Assembly: GCA_002336975.1 (NCBI GenBank)
Contig: DDFA01000016.1
Location: 14,672 to 78,671 of the forward strand
Length of the DNA stretch: 64,000 nucleotides
DNA from: Phyllobacteriaceae bacterium UBA1940
Lineage (GTDB): Bacteria > Pseudomonadota > Alphaproteobacteria > Rhizobiales > Rhizobiaceae
Direction of reading: 5' to 3'
Below, piece after piece: positions 50,054 to 59,408 of the stretch. Within the stretch, counting starts at the first letter, position 1. The number at the start of each line of letters is the position of its first letter. The position numbers were made by a program, and so were the translations under genes. The notes beneath the pieces are model-generated. The model saw only the letters and a list, made by a program, of their open reading frames with translations, did not search any database and was not told where the DNA came from.

Positions 50054-52374
50054 TCAACCTCATGGATCCGGCGGATCTGCCGAAGAGCTTCTCCAATGGG
50101 CCGGAAACGTGGGGCGAGGCCTGGTCAAAGGCGGCAGAGACCACGGATGAAACCATGCGCCTGGTCGAAAATACCACGGCGGATATAGCGTCGATCGAGA
50201 AGGCCTATGACGATCGGATCGCCGCCATTCGCGAAATCACCGGCCAGGAGATGCCGAACCCGATCCGGGATGCTTCCGGCGTTGGCCGTGACTATGCCGA
50301 TATTCTCGCCTCGCAGGCCGGTGGCGCTGGCTTCATGCCGGCGATCGGCGATCTGGATCCGGACTATCGCCGTCGGGAAGAAGAGGAATTCAACGAGCGT
50401 GTGCGCGGTCTTGCCGGTCCCCATCGCGCGGCGATCGACGAGCTTCTTTCGACGCCGATCAACCAGGTGCGCAATCGGGTGATGCAGGAGACCCAGCGCG
50501 ACGCAGGGCTTGCCGCCCAGTCTCCGGAGCTTGGCTTTATCGGACGGTTTTCCGCCCAGATCGTCGGTGGCCTGATCGGCGCTGCGCGCGACCCGGTGCA
50601 GTGGGGAATGTCATTTCTCGGCGCCGGAGGTTCGGCTGCGAAGACGGTTGCCGGTCGGATCGGGCAAACGATGGCGACAGAGGCTCTGATCAACGGCGGA
50701 TCCGAATTGCTGCTTCAGGGGATGAGCCAGGAACGCAAGCGGGAGGCCGGTCTCGAGCACGGCATGAAAGACATGCTAACGAATGCCGGCATCGCGGCGA
50801 CCTTCGGCGCGGTCTTCGGTAGCGCCATCCAGGGCGGTATGGAGCTGGCGAAGGTGTTCAAGCTCGGGGAGGGCGGTGCAGAGCGGGCGGCGCGTGTTCT
50901 CGAGGGGCAACCGGAGCCTGGCGATGTCGAGGCTCTTGCCAAGGCGATGAATGTCGAACTGGGGCCGGAAAAGCTGGACATGATCAGCCGCTCTTTCGAG
51001 GAGCGCGCACTCGACGAGGTGAGCGTGCCGGCGGATGCTACGCCGGCGCAGCTGCGCGTGCTGGAAGCGGCGCAGCACTACGCCGAGGATCCGGAGCGCT
51101 TTCCCCCGCCGGAGATCGTCGAGCGCGTCCTCGAGGCGCAGGACGGCGGTCGCGCTCTGGATGCGGCGCCGGAGCAGATCGGGCGCGCCATGGCGGGCGA
51201 CCGTCAAGCGATCGAAGAGATATCCGACGTCGTTGCTGCCGAGCGCCAGGCGGACGGTGAGGCTCGGATAGATGCGCAGGCGACGCGGATCGACGACGTC
51301 GCCAGTCGCGTCGACCAGCTCGAGGCCATTGCAGACGCCGGCCGCCTTGATGAACTGGCTCGCCAGAAAGTGCCTGTTGGCGCAAAGCCCAGGTCTCCGC
51401 AGTCGTTGATGGATTTCATCGCCTCAGAAGGGGGTATCCGTGAGGATGGCGGCGAACTGCGGGCGCTAGGCCTGTCGAGAAAATTCGTGCCGGGCCGTGG
51501 AGCGCTTGTTCGCCAAACCGGCCAAAGCCTTGACTATGCCCGGGAAGCAGCGGCCCAGGCTGGCTATTTCAACCACCTCTATGGAACCTCGGAAGAGGCT
51601 GCCGCAAAAAGCACGGTTGCGGATCTGCTCGATCTCCTTGACCAGGAAAGCCGGGGCAATGCCGCGTTTACGCCGGACGATGCCGGCCGGGTTGCAGCGA
51701 TGGACGCCTATCGCCAGCAGCTTGATGCGCGGGCGGAATATCGCGACTTCCTTGGCAAGCTTGAAGCGGCACTTAGAGAAGTGGCGCCGGAAGGCGGCAT
51801 CGACGATGCAATCCTTGTCCGGGCCACGGATCTGATGATAGAAGAAGATCTAACGCCGCTGGCGGCCTTCGATCGCGCTGCGCTCGAGGAAGAGGCCAGA
51901 GTTGCGGAATTCGCGGAAGAGATCGGCGAGGGATATCGTGATGAGCCAGACTTTGAAGACATCCCCTTCTTCGACGAACCGGAAGCAGGCGTTGCTGAAC
52001 CGGGCGGCGCTGCTCGAGCGCAAGAGCCAGACCGCGTCGCCGGAGCTGGCCGAGCAGATGAAGAAATCCGCGACCAATCTCAAGGTCCTGGCGAAGCTGC
52101 ACGAGACGGCCTAGATCCCCTCGACGGTCAGAGCATCGCGCCGGCGCGTGCAATCGAGCCGCTCGAAGAAGCCGCCATGCGTGTTGCCGAAGAGCAGGCC
52201 GGCGAGATCGTCGACCCGGCGATCGACGTCAACGGAAACCCCGAAAGCCTTCTGGACTTCATCCCCATAGAGGATGGCGACGGAAACGTGCGCCTGGTCT
52301 CGACGCGCGAAGCGCTCGAGGCCGCCGACGAAGGCAATTTCCTCGCCGATCTTTTGGAGAGCTGCAAACTATGA
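50050..52374 (+). CDS. Internal virion / ejection protein
   Basis: A 774-residue helical protein overlapping the previous stop by 4 bp. The early part has a hydrophobic zone (LGFIGRFSAQIVGGLIGAARDPVQWGMSFLGAGGSAAKTVAG), probably for membrane insertion upon ejection. The middle and end are acidic (ERALDEVSVPADATPAQ..., ADEGNFLADLLESCKL). No enzyme domain is clear. A second frame inside 51941-52114 looks coding too. Confidence 0.72.
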   Translation: MINLMDPADLPKSFSNGPETWGEAWSKAAETTDETMRLVENTTADIASIEKAYDDRIAAIREITGQEMPNPIRDASGVGRDYADILASQAGGAGFMPAIGDLDPDYRRREEEEFNERVRGLAGPHRAAIDELLSTPINQVRNRVMQETQRDAGLAAQSPELGFIGRFSAQIVGGLIGAARDPVQWGMSFLGAGGSAAKTVAGRIGQTMATEALINGGSELLLQGMSQERKREAGLEHGMKDMLTNAGIAATFGAVFGSAIQGGMELAKVFKLGEGGAERAARVLEGQPEPGDVEALAKAMNVELGPEKLDMISRSFEERALDEVSVPADATPAQLRVLEAAQHYAEDPERFPPPEIVERVLEAQDGGRALDAAPEQIGRAMAGDRQAIEEISDVVAAERQADGEARIDAQATRIDDVASRVDQLEAIADAGRLDELARQKVPVGAKPRSPQSLMDFIASEGGIREDGGELRALGLSRKFVPGRGALVRQTGQSLDYAREAAAQAGYFNHLYGTSEEAAAKSTVADLLDLLDQESRGNAAFTPDDAGRVAAMDAYRQQLDARAEYRDFLGKLEAALREVAPEGGIDDAILVRATDLMIEEDLTPLAAFDRAALEEEARVAEFAEEIGEGYRDEPDFEDIPFFDEPEAGVAEPGGAARAQEPDRVAGAGRADEEIRDQSQGPGEAARDGLDPLDGQSIAPARAIEPLEEAAMRVAEEQAGEIVDPAIDVNGNPESLLDFIPIEDGDGNVRLVSTREALEAADEGNFLADLLESCKL
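51941..52114 (+). CDS. Possible nested gene inside the ejection-protein gene
   Basis: In the +1 frame, ATG at 51941 follows GAGGG with 8 bases between, and opens 57 residues: MSQTLKTSPSSTNRKQALLNRAALLERKSQTASPELAEQMKKSATNLKVLAKLHETA-type helix (shortened here). Third-position GC is much higher in this frame than in the main frame over the same stretch, while the main frame reads an unnatural low-complexity string. It is basic and helical. It is a candidate only. Confidence 0.35.
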   Translation: MSQTLKTSPSSTNRKQALLNRAALLERKSQTASPELAEQMKKSATNLKVLAKLHETA

Positions 52375-54869
52375 GCCTTCGCGACTGCCTGAATTCCGCC
52401 GTTTCCCAAGGCGCCATCGACAAGCGCCAGGCCGACGAACTGCATCGCTACTGGGAAGCCCGCTTCCGCCAGAAGCGGCCGGGGATGACCGAACGTGAAG
52501 CGGCCGCGGCCGCCAGGGACGAGGTGACGAAAGAGCTTCGAGAGCAGGCCTTCGAGCAGCGCCGGCAAACGCTCTTGGCGGAAGCCAGGCGCAAGGAAGT
52601 TGCGACCTTCCTGGAAAGCTATCGCAACCGCACCGGAGATCCAGACCAGCTTGACGCGGCGCTGTCGCTGATGATCCACAACGGCTACAAGGGCACCCAG
52701 TCCATGGCCGGCAAGGCGAGTGCAATCATCTCCATGGCGCATCGCGATCTTTCGGACGTGATGTATCATTTCAGGCGCTCGAAGGGGTTCGGCCTGCGCC
52801 GCAACAAGGCGGATTTGCCGGACCTCATCAGGGCCATGCACGGCGAGGCTGTCAACAATCCGACCGCCAAAGCCCTGGCGGGGGCGATCTCCGGTGTCCT
52901 CGAGGACTTGCGGCAGCGCTTCAACGCCGCCGGCGGCAATATCCGCAAGCTGGAGAACTGGGGCATCTCGCACAGCCACAATCGCCGTGCCATCGCGAAG
53001 CTTGGTCGCACGCCCTTGGAAGCACGGGAAAAATGGAAAGCCTTCATTCGCCCGCTGCTGGATCCCGAGCGGATGATCAACCCGAATACGGGCGCGAAGG
53101 TTGGCGCCGATGGGCTGGATGCGTCGCTTGATTACGCCTTCGAGACGATCGTTTCACAGGACTGGGCGCATCGCCAACCGGCGGCGATGCGGGCGGGGCA
53201 GGGCAAGCTTGCGAACCGCCGGCAGGAAAGCCGCTTCCTGATCTTCAAGGATGCGGAAAGCTGGCTGACCTACAACGAGAAATTCGGTAACGGCGATCCG
53301 ATCGGCTCGATCTTCAATCACATCAATTCGATGGCGCGCGACATTGCCGCAATGGAGCGGTTCGGTCCCAATCCGGATGCTGCGGTGGAATGGATCAAGC
53401 AGGCTGTGCAGGTGAATATCGGCCGGCAGCAGGCGGGCGTCATAGAGGCCGCTGGGAAGCCTCCTGGCATGTCTGCGACGAAGTGGGCCGGTTATCGTCT
53501 CGACGGCCTGTGGCGGGCGCTGAGAGGGCGGGAAACCATCCTCGATGCGCCAGCGAAGATCTCCGGTGACATTCGCAACCTTGCGACCTCGGCCATGCTT
53601 GGTTCGACGGGGATCCTTGCGGCTGCGACCGACCCGTTCGTCGCGGCCGCCTCGAGGAGGCTCGCGGGGCTTCCGGTCGCGCGCAGCCTGGGCGGCATCC
53701 TGACCCGCTTTGCGCGTGATACCGACCGGCGCGCGATGGCCCGACGCGCGTTCATGTGGGACGACTACATGCACACAATGAACGAGCAGGCGCGCTTCGT
53801 CGACCAGATGTTCGGCCATGAATGGAGCCGCTACCTCACCGATCGGGCCTTGACCTGGAATGCACTGATCCCGCTGACCGACGCGCGCAAGCGCCTCGAG
53901 GCGACCGCCTGGCACGAGACGCTGGGCGGCTATGCCGAGCGGAACGCCGACTGGGCCGATCTCGATCCGCTTCTGCAGAAGGCGATGGGCGGTTTCGGTA
54001 TAACGCCCGAGGACTGGGCCAAGATGCGGGCCGGCATCGACGACATGGGCTTTCTGGATCCGGGCGGTATTTTCGAGAAGACAGGCGATCGGCAGCTAGC
54101 GGAGAAATACGCGGAGCTGATCCATCAATGGTCGGAACGCTCAGTTCCTTCCGGGGATCCGCGCATCAAGAGCGTGCTGACGGGCGGAACGCCGCGCGGC
54201 ACGATCCTTGGTGAGCTGGCCGAGTTTGGCTCGCAGTTCCTGTCTTTCGGCATGAGCTTCACGGCGCGCCAGCTCGAGGCGATCTACATCTATTCGATGC
54301 TCTCGAAATCCCGTGGTGGCCGGGTTGCGCGCGGTGCCTGGTTCTTCGCCTCGATGGCGGTTCCGCTTACTTTCGGTGCTGCCTTCTATACCCAGATCCT
54401 CAATGTGCTGGGTGGCAAGGATCCTGAAGACATGACGACCGTAAGCTTTTGGGGCAAAGCTTTCGTCAAGGGCGGCGGCGGCGGTCTCTTTGCCGACTTT
54501 GTCAACCGCGCGGAAAACCGCTTCGGGCAGAGCTTTGCCGAGACGCTGCCGGGACCTGGTGCGGCAATCATTGGCGACACGCTCGATCTCACTCTGCGCG
54601 GGATCCAGACGATCATGGGCGGCGAAGACGCCAAGTTTGGCCGAAACTTTTCCAAGTATGTTGGCCGATACACGCCGATCCTTTCCTCGCACCCCGCGAC
54701 CCGGGCGGCGTATCGCCGCGCCGTCGTCGACCAGCTGCAGTGGCTGACGGATCCGGACGCGGACAAGAGTTTCCGGGCGCAGAAAGGAAAGGGCAGCTTC
54801 TGGTGGGAGCCCGGCGAGGTGACCTTTCGGCGGCTGCCGGCGCCGGACGCGGCGCTGGGGACAGAGTAG
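52371..54869 (+). CDS. Large internal virion / ejection protein
   Basis: An 832-residue protein starting at ATGA overlap. Long helices with charged and aromatic residues: LFSR-like front, then LNKLRREE-style region and RKADLPDLIRAMHGEAVNN. Toward the C-terminus are hydrophobic segments (FFASMAVPLTFGAAFYTQILNVLGG) suitable for a membrane-spanning ejection channel. It is the largest internal protein, the place of gp16 in T7. No catalytic motif seen. Confidence 0.72.
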   Translation: MSLRDCLNSAVSQGAIDKRQADELHRYWEARFRQKRPGMTEREAAAAARDEVTKELREQAFEQRRQTLLAEARRKEVATFLESYRNRTGDPDQLDAALSLMIHNGYKGTQSMAGKASAIISMAHRDLSDVMYHFRRSKGFGLRRNKADLPDLIRAMHGEAVNNPTAKALAGAISGVLEDLRQRFNAAGGNIRKLENWGISHSHNRRAIAKLGRTPLEAREKWKAFIRPLLDPERMINPNTGAKVGADGLDASLDYAFETIVSQDWAHRQPAAMRAGQGKLANRRQESRFLIFKDAESWLTYNEKFGNGDPIGSIFNHINSMARDIAAMERFGPNPDAAVEWIKQAVQVNIGRQQAGVIEAAGKPPGMSATKWAGYRLDGLWRALRGRETILDAPAKISGDIRNLATSAMLGSTGILAAATDPFVAAASRRLAGLPVARSLGGILTRFARDTDRRAMARRAFMWDDYMHTMNEQARFVDQMFGHEWSRYLTDRALTWNALIPLTDARKRLEATAWHETLGGYAERNADWADLDPLLQKAMGGFGITPEDWAKMRAGIDDMGFLDPGGIFEKTGDRQLAEKYAELIHQWSERSVPSGDPRIKSVLTGGTPRGTILGELAEFGSQFLSFGMSFTARQLEAIYIYSMLSKSRGGRVARGAWFFASMAVPLTFGAAFYTQILNVLGGKDPEDMTTVSFWGKAFVKGGGGGLFADFVNRAENRFGQSFAETLPGPGAAIIGDTLDLTLRGIQTIMGGEDAKFGRNFSKYVGRYTPILSSHPATRAAYRRAVVDQLQWLTDPDADKSFRAQKGKGSFWWEPGEVTFRRLPAPDAALGTE

Positions 54870-54941
54870 CGTCGGCTCTTTCGCCTGGGCTGGCCTCGTG
54901 CTTAGGTGGCGCTCGGGGACATTTCTGCATCTGGGGGTATC

Positions 54942-55301
54942 ATGCGCAAATCCATCCTGGTTGGCCTTGTGGGCCTGGTCGTTGCCGGCTGCACGTCGAC
55001 GCCGGACAAGTATGCGGCGTCGCTGCCGCAGGATGATCCGAAATACAATTCGCAGGAATGCCGGGAAATCAGGCTCAAGGCGCTGGAATTCGACAACAAG
55101 GTTGGGTCTCGCGTGGCGATCGGGCTTGGCGCCGGCCTGCTGCTCGGGCCATTCGGCATTCCGATCGCCGCAGCCGCGGACGCGGAACGGGAAGACGCCC
55201 GCAAGCTCTTTGCCCGGGAGATCCATATGCGCTGCTCGAGCAAGCCGCTGCCGAAGCATCTCGAGGTCAAGCCGGTAAAGAAGACGGCGAAGCGCGCCTG
55301 A
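54942..55301 (+). CDS. Phage-encoded lipoprotein
   Basis: A 119-residue protein with a lipoprotein signal: basic start, LVGLVGLVVAGC lipobox with Cys near residue 17, then TSTP. A second hydrophobic stretch (IGLGAGLLLGPFGIPIAAAA) is near residue 70, and the C-terminal tail is basic (KPVKKTAKRA). It lies between ejection and fibre genes. Lipoproteins here may act in superinfection exclusion or cell-surface change. Confidence 0.75.
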   Translation: MRKSILVGLVGLVVAGCTSTPDKYAASLPQDDPKYNSQECREIRLKALEFDNKVGSRVAIGLGAGLLLGPFGIPIAAAADAEREDARKLFAREIHMRCSSKPLPKHLEVKPVKKTAKRA

Positions 55302-55363
55302 CGCACTGAACGGGAGGTCCTGCCGCATACCCTTGTCTGATCAAGGAACCAGGCAGGGCGTCG

Positions 55364-56116
55364 ATGACCAATCCCTATCCGTTGCCGAGCGGAATACGGC
55401 AGACCGACATTCTGGTCGGCAATGGCGGATCGACCTATGGGCCGTTCGCTTTCAAGGTCTTCGACACCGAAGACGTGCAGGTGTGGGTCCGCCCGCCGAA
55501 TGTCGAGGAGTTCTCGATCGCGGACGTCGAGGTGCTGAAGGTCGACGACCTTCCGTTCGACAATTTCACGGTGACATTTCCGGCGAACCTGCAGGATACG
55601 ACGTCGTTTGTCGTCGCGTCCGCTCGCGTCGCATCGCGCGACGCCGGCGTGATGGGCGGTACCAGGATCAATCCGGACGCGCTCGAGAAAGAGTTCAGCA
55701 AGATCGCGGCGACGCAGCAAGAGCAATCGCGTGATATCGCTCGCGGCGTCAAGACGGACTTCGGCGGAGTGGATCTTGTTGTTGCGGCAGGCATCGATGA
55801 CGGCCATCTGCTTAAGAAAGAAGGCAACAGGCTCGTCGGCGGCGGTAGCGCCCAGGATATCTCCAACGCACGCGACGAAGCCCTCGTAGCTGCTGTAGCT
55901 GCTGCCAGCTCTAGCGAAGCCGCCGCAGCAGCTGCCACCACAGCCGGCAACTCCGCGACCGCCACTGCAGCCTCACAGGCACAGGCGCAGATGCTCGTCG
56001 ACATGGCTACCGCTGGATATGCCGGGTTTGAACCCGGCGCCTTTTACGACCTTGGTCGCTTGGCCGACGACATAACGCTCTTCCCGGGTGATCTGGGGCG
56101 GCTGGCTGATCTGTAA
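55364..56116 (+). CDS. Tail fibre with T7 gp17-type N-terminus
   Basis: A 250-residue protein. The N-terminal part reads FAFKVFDTEDVQVWVRPPN, VLKVDDLPFDNFTVTF and TTSFVVASARVASRDAG, which matches the T7 gp17 adaptor domain. The C-terminal part is a repeat of Ala/Ser/Thr helices (AAVAAASSSEAAAAAATTAGN) like fibre shafts. It joins the fibre to the tail. Confidence 0.82.
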   Translation: MTNPYPLPSGIRQTDILVGNGGSTYGPFAFKVFDTEDVQVWVRPPNVEEFSIADVEVLKVDDLPFDNFTVTFPANLQDTTSFVVASARVASRDAGVMGGTRINPDALEKEFSKIAATQQEQSRDIARGVKTDFGGVDLVVAAGIDDGHLLKKEGNRLVGGGSAQDISNARDEALVAAVAAASSSEAAAAAATTAGNSATATAASQAQAQMLVDMATAGYAGFEPGAFYDLGRLADDITLFPGDLGRLADL

Positions 56117-56133
56117 CTCCGGAGAGATTTGAC

Positions 56134-57378
56134 GTGGCAACACCCATTTCCCAACTGAAGGCAACCGCCGCAGAGCTGGCGGCCCGCGTCGTCGGTGCTG
56201 GCCTGCTTGTCTGGAACGAGACTGCTAAGCGCTGGCACGGTGGCGACGGGGTCACTGCTGGCGGCATTCCGATGGCGCGGCTGGACGAGCGAAATGACGG
56301 AGCGCTCGGCTACCTGCAAGAGATCAAGACCGCCGCGAACAATCCCGTTGCAGTAACCGACAGCGGGAAGGTGCTGATCGGTAATCGAGCGACGCCCATA
56401 GCCTTCCCTCTTGATACAGCCGCCAACCTCGGCGCGGGTTTCATCGTAATTTTCAAGAACATCGGCGCGGGCACCATGACGGTTGCGCCGAATGGTGCCG
56501 ACATGATTGATGGTGTCGCGGCGGCCATTATCGTTGCCAGTGGTTCATCTGTGTTGCTCAAAGGAGACGGGCTTGGCTTCCGTACTTTTCTCAGCAACTC
56601 AGACGTCACGGCCAGCGCCATAGGCAGTGCACCAGCACTTCTAGGCGCAAACCTCGCCGACAATGACAAAATCGCGGCGTTCGATGTGTCCGCAAACGGT
56701 GGCGCAGGAGCGCTCGTTACTGTCGTTCTCACGGAACTGATCGCCGGCATCTTCAAAGCGACGAGGTCGATCGCCAATGTGGCAGTGCAGGCCTCAACCT
56801 TTCGAGCAAAGAATGTCGGCGGCTTTTCCCCAATCCTTGATGTAACGGCGCTCACGACGGACCGCACCATTACGTTTCCAAACGCGGATGTGAAGCTTGA
56901 GAAGATCGTTGGAACGACGGTAACCGCAACGCCAAGCGGTGTTGCTCTCGTCGATTTCGGCTCCATACCTGCCGACTGCACGCAGATCGATGTGGCAATC
57001 GCGGGCATTTCCACCAACGGCGCCAGCTCTCCATCTATTCAGCTTGGAACCTCATCCGGCATAGAAGCAACAGGCTATCTTGGTGTCGGTATGAATTATG
57101 GCGCCGCGGCCATTGGTTCAGCTCAGCTATCGACCGCCTTTGTTTTGAGTTCGCCCGGCAACGCAGCGACGACGCACCACGGCATAGCTACTCTTAAGCG
57201 GGTTGGTTCCACCAACGCATGGGCTTTTGAAGGCCTCATCGCCCAAGGCGCAGGTATCAACGGCGCCATAACGGTTGGATCAAAAACGCTCTCCGGCGTT
57301 CTTGATCGCCTCCGCTTTACCACCATCAATCAGACGGACCTCTTCGATGCCGGTACCGTCAGCGTGACCTACAAGTAG
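56134..57378 (+). CDS. Tail fibre/spike, receptor-binding part
   Basis: A 414-residue beta-rich protein with GTG start (behind GGAGAG). It reads IPMARLDERNDGALGYLQEIKTAANNPVAVTDSGKVLIGN, with many short strands and Gly/Asn turns. No chaperone motif. It likely carries host recognition; base composition is less GC-rich than its neighbours, a sign of separate origin. Confidence 0.7.
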   Translation: MATPISQLKATAAELAARVVGAGLLVWNETAKRWHGGDGVTAGGIPMARLDERNDGALGYLQEIKTAANNPVAVTDSGKVLIGNRATPIAFPLDTAANLGAGFIVIFKNIGAGTMTVAPNGADMIDGVAAAIIVASGSSVLLKGDGLGFRTFLSNSDVTASAIGSAPALLGANLADNDKIAAFDVSANGGAGALVTVVLTELIAGIFKATRSIANVAVQASTFRAKNVGGFSPILDVTALTTDRTITFPNADVKLEKIVGTTVTATPSGVALVDFGSIPADCTQIDVAIAGISTNGASSPSIQLGTSSGIEATGYLGVGMNYGAAAIGSAQLSTAFVLSSPGNAATTHHGIATLKRVGSTNAWAFEGLIAQGAGINGAITVGSKTLSGVLDRLRFTTINQTDLFDAGTVSVTYK

Positions 57379-57387
57379 GAGGTTCGA

Positions 57388-57726
57388 ATGCCGCGCTTTA
57401 AGTTGGTTGTGGATTGTATGACGGGCGCATCTGAAAGTGTTCCCTGCACGCCAGAGGAGGAAGCCGCTGCAGACGCAGCGCTTGCGGCAGAGCATGCGAC
57501 GTTGAACATCGAAAATCTCTACCCTGTGGATTTGTGGGGGCGTATGACGAACGAGGAGGTTGAGCAGGCGGAAGCTTTCATGGCAACGCAGCCGGTTCGG
57601 ATCCAGAACATATTCCGCTACGCATCCTCCTACCGCAGTGATCACGAGCTTTGGCCTTTGCTCAACGCCATGGCGACCAGCCTTTATGGCGCACCGCGCG
57701 CTTCGCAGATCCTCGCGCCCTCCTAG
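57388..57726 (+). CDS. Fibre-linked phage protein (assembly-like)
   Basis: A 112-residue acidic protein (TPEEEAAADAALAAEHA, then YPVDLWGRMTNEEVEQAEAFMATQPVRIQNIFRYASSY). It lies right after the fibre gene behind AGGAGG; such proteins often help fibre assembly. Confidence 0.6.
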   Translation: MPRFKLVVDCMTGASESVPCTPEEEAAADAALAAEHATLNIENLYPVDLWGRMTNEEVEQAEAFMATQPVRIQNIFRYASSYRSDHELWPLLNAMATSLYGAPRASQILAPS

Positions 57727-57793
57727 CCCGCATTTGACGCAATCGCGCGCCTCTTAAACTGGGCTCCACCTCAACCAGGCTGGAGCCGTTTTC

Positions 57794-58543
57794 ATGTCCG
57801 ACCGTTTCGAGATCTGTCATCCCATCACGGCCGGTTGGGAAGGCGGCTGGAGCAATCACAAGGATGATCCCGGCGGCAAGACGTATCTTGGCATTACCGA
57901 GGCGCGCTGGCACGAGTACCAGGACAAGATGAAGATGAGGCGGACGGCCGTCCGCACTGTGACGTTGGCACAAGCCTTGAAGTTCTACCGCTCGGAATTC
58001 TGGCTAGCCGCAGGCTGCCAGCGTCTGTTTCCTGGTGTGGATCTCGCCGTCTACGACGCTTCGGTGAATTCCGGGATTTCGCGTGGCCAGAAATGGCTCA
58101 AGGCATCCGTCGGCAGCAACGATCACTCCGAGACCGTCAGGAAGATCTGCCGCGCGCGGCTGTCCTTCATGCAGTCGCTGAAGATCTGGAAGACGTTCGG
58201 GCGCGGCTGGGGGCGTCGTGTTGCCGACATCGAGGTCAAGGGGGTTGCCATGGCGCTTGCCGCAATGGGGGCGGCCGATGCGCGGATCCGTGCCGACGCA
58301 AGGGCGGAAGCTGAGGCAGCGAAGACGGCTTCCAAGGCATCCGACAAGACGGCCAAGGCGGCGGGCGGTGCCAGCGGCGCTGCCGGCGGCTCGATCGCGC
58401 TTGATCCCGGCGTAGTGGACAGCGCAGCAATCTGGGTGCTCGGCGGCTTCATCGTCGCGGCCTTGGTTGTCGCAACTGTCACGTTCGTCAAGAAGCGGGC
58501 GCACGATGCGCGCGCGGAAGCATATGCAGGAGCTGCAGCATGA
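57794..58543 (+). CDS. Endolysin: GH108 muramidase with C-terminal membrane segment
   Basis: A 249-residue protein. The first 80 residues show the GH108 pattern ITAGWEGGWSNHKDDPGGKTYLGIT with the catalytic Glu in the EGG motif, then a binding domain (FPGVDLAVYDASVNSG). An Ala/Lys linker leads to a C-terminal transmembrane helix (AAIWVLGGFIVAALVVATVTFV). The C-terminal membrane anchor is unusual and may restrain the enzyme until the holin acts. Confidence 0.87.
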   Translation: MSDRFEICHPITAGWEGGWSNHKDDPGGKTYLGITEARWHEYQDKMKMRRTAVRTVTLAQALKFYRSEFWLAAGCQRLFPGVDLAVYDASVNSGISRGQKWLKASVGSNDHSETVRKICRARLSFMQSLKIWKTFGRGWGRRVADIEVKGVAMALAAMGAADARIRADARAEAEAAKTASKASDKTAKAAGGASGAAGGSIALDPGVVDSAAIWVLGGFIVAALVVATVTFVKKRAHDARAEAYAGAAA

Positions 58544-59073
58544 GCGCGTTGACCACCATCCTGATCGGCGCGGCCGCGAAGGTCGGCGCGCCGATCGTCA
58601 AGAGCATCCTCGAGGAGAAGGTCGGCGGCACGGCCGGCGAGCTTGGCGGCGTCATCATCGACGCTATCGCCGGCAAGGCGGGCGTGACGGTCGACGAGCT
58701 GAAGACGCTGCCGGCGGAGAAGCAGGAGGCAGCAGTGGCGGCCGTCGAGGCGGAAACGCCGGAAATCATCTCGGCGTGGACCGCGCAGCAGCGCGAGGCA
58801 AACCGCCTCATGCTCGAGGAGATGAAAAAGGAAACGCCCTTCGGCTGGCTCTGGCGGCCGGCCGGCATGTGGCTGATGCACGGGCTTCTCGCCTGGCTTG
58901 TCGTGGTACGGCCGCTGATCAACGCAATCATGGAGGCCGCCGGCGCCAGGGCGGGCATCGAAATGGGCGTCGATCTCGGCACCTTCACGACGATCTACAC
59001 GATCTATATCGGTCTCTACATGGGCGGGAATACCGTCATCCGTGCGACCGGCGCCCGGAAGGAAAAGGCATGA
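58540..59073 (+). CDS. Three-TM holin, GTA-type
   Basis: A 177-residue protein of the 3-TM holin family found in gene transfer agents and phages of alphaproteobacteria. Features are LIGAAAKVGAPIVKSILEEKVGG, the WRPAGMWLMHGLLAWLVVVRPLINAIM membrane segment and FTTIYTIYIGLYMGGNTVIRA. It makes the membrane hole for the endolysin. Overlaps the endolysin stop by 4 bp. Confidence 0.88.
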   Translation: MSALTTILIGAAAKVGAPIVKSILEEKVGGTAGELGGVIIDAIAGKAGVTVDELKTLPAEKQEAAVAAVEAETPEIISAWTAQQREANRLMLEEMKKETPFGWLWRPAGMWLMHGLLAWLVVVRPLINAIMEAAGARAGIEMGVDLGTFTTIYTIYIGLYMGGNTVIRATGARKEKA

Positions 59074-59384
59074 GGGAACTGCTCGAGGCGCTGGGGCTCA
59101 ATCCGCTGGTGCTGGTTGCCGGCGGGGCAGGCGGGCTCCTGCGCGCCTTGTCGTCGACGCGGCACAGTCTGCGCGAGCGCATCGTTTCACCGCTCTGCGG
59201 CGCGCTGGCGGCAGGCTACCTTACCGCGGCCGGCGTGCATATCCTGCGCTCGATCTCGGTCCCCTTGCCGGATGACCCGCTTGCCACGTTTGGCGCCGTC
59301 GGCTTCATCCTCGGCGTCAGCGCCATGTGGCTTTCCGACTTCGTCATGCTCTTCGTGCTTCAGAAGCTGCGGCGCCCCGTTTGA
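59070..59384 (+). CDS. Small membrane protein of the lysis module
   Basis: A 104-residue protein with hydrophobic segments LNPLVLVAGGAGGLLRAL, VSPLCGALAAGYLTAAGVHIL and FGAVGFILGVSAMWLSDFVMLFVL. ATGA overlap with the holin. Possible second holin or anti-holin, or a spanin-like helper; no family match seen. Confidence 0.65.
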   Translation: MRELLEALGLNPLVLVAGGAGGLLRALSSTRHSLRERIVSPLCGALAAGYLTAAGVHILRSISVPLPDDPLATFGAVGFILGVSAMWLSDFVMLFVLQKLRRPV

Positions 59385-59408
59385 GGGGGCGTCGCCGCAC
59401 GATGATTC

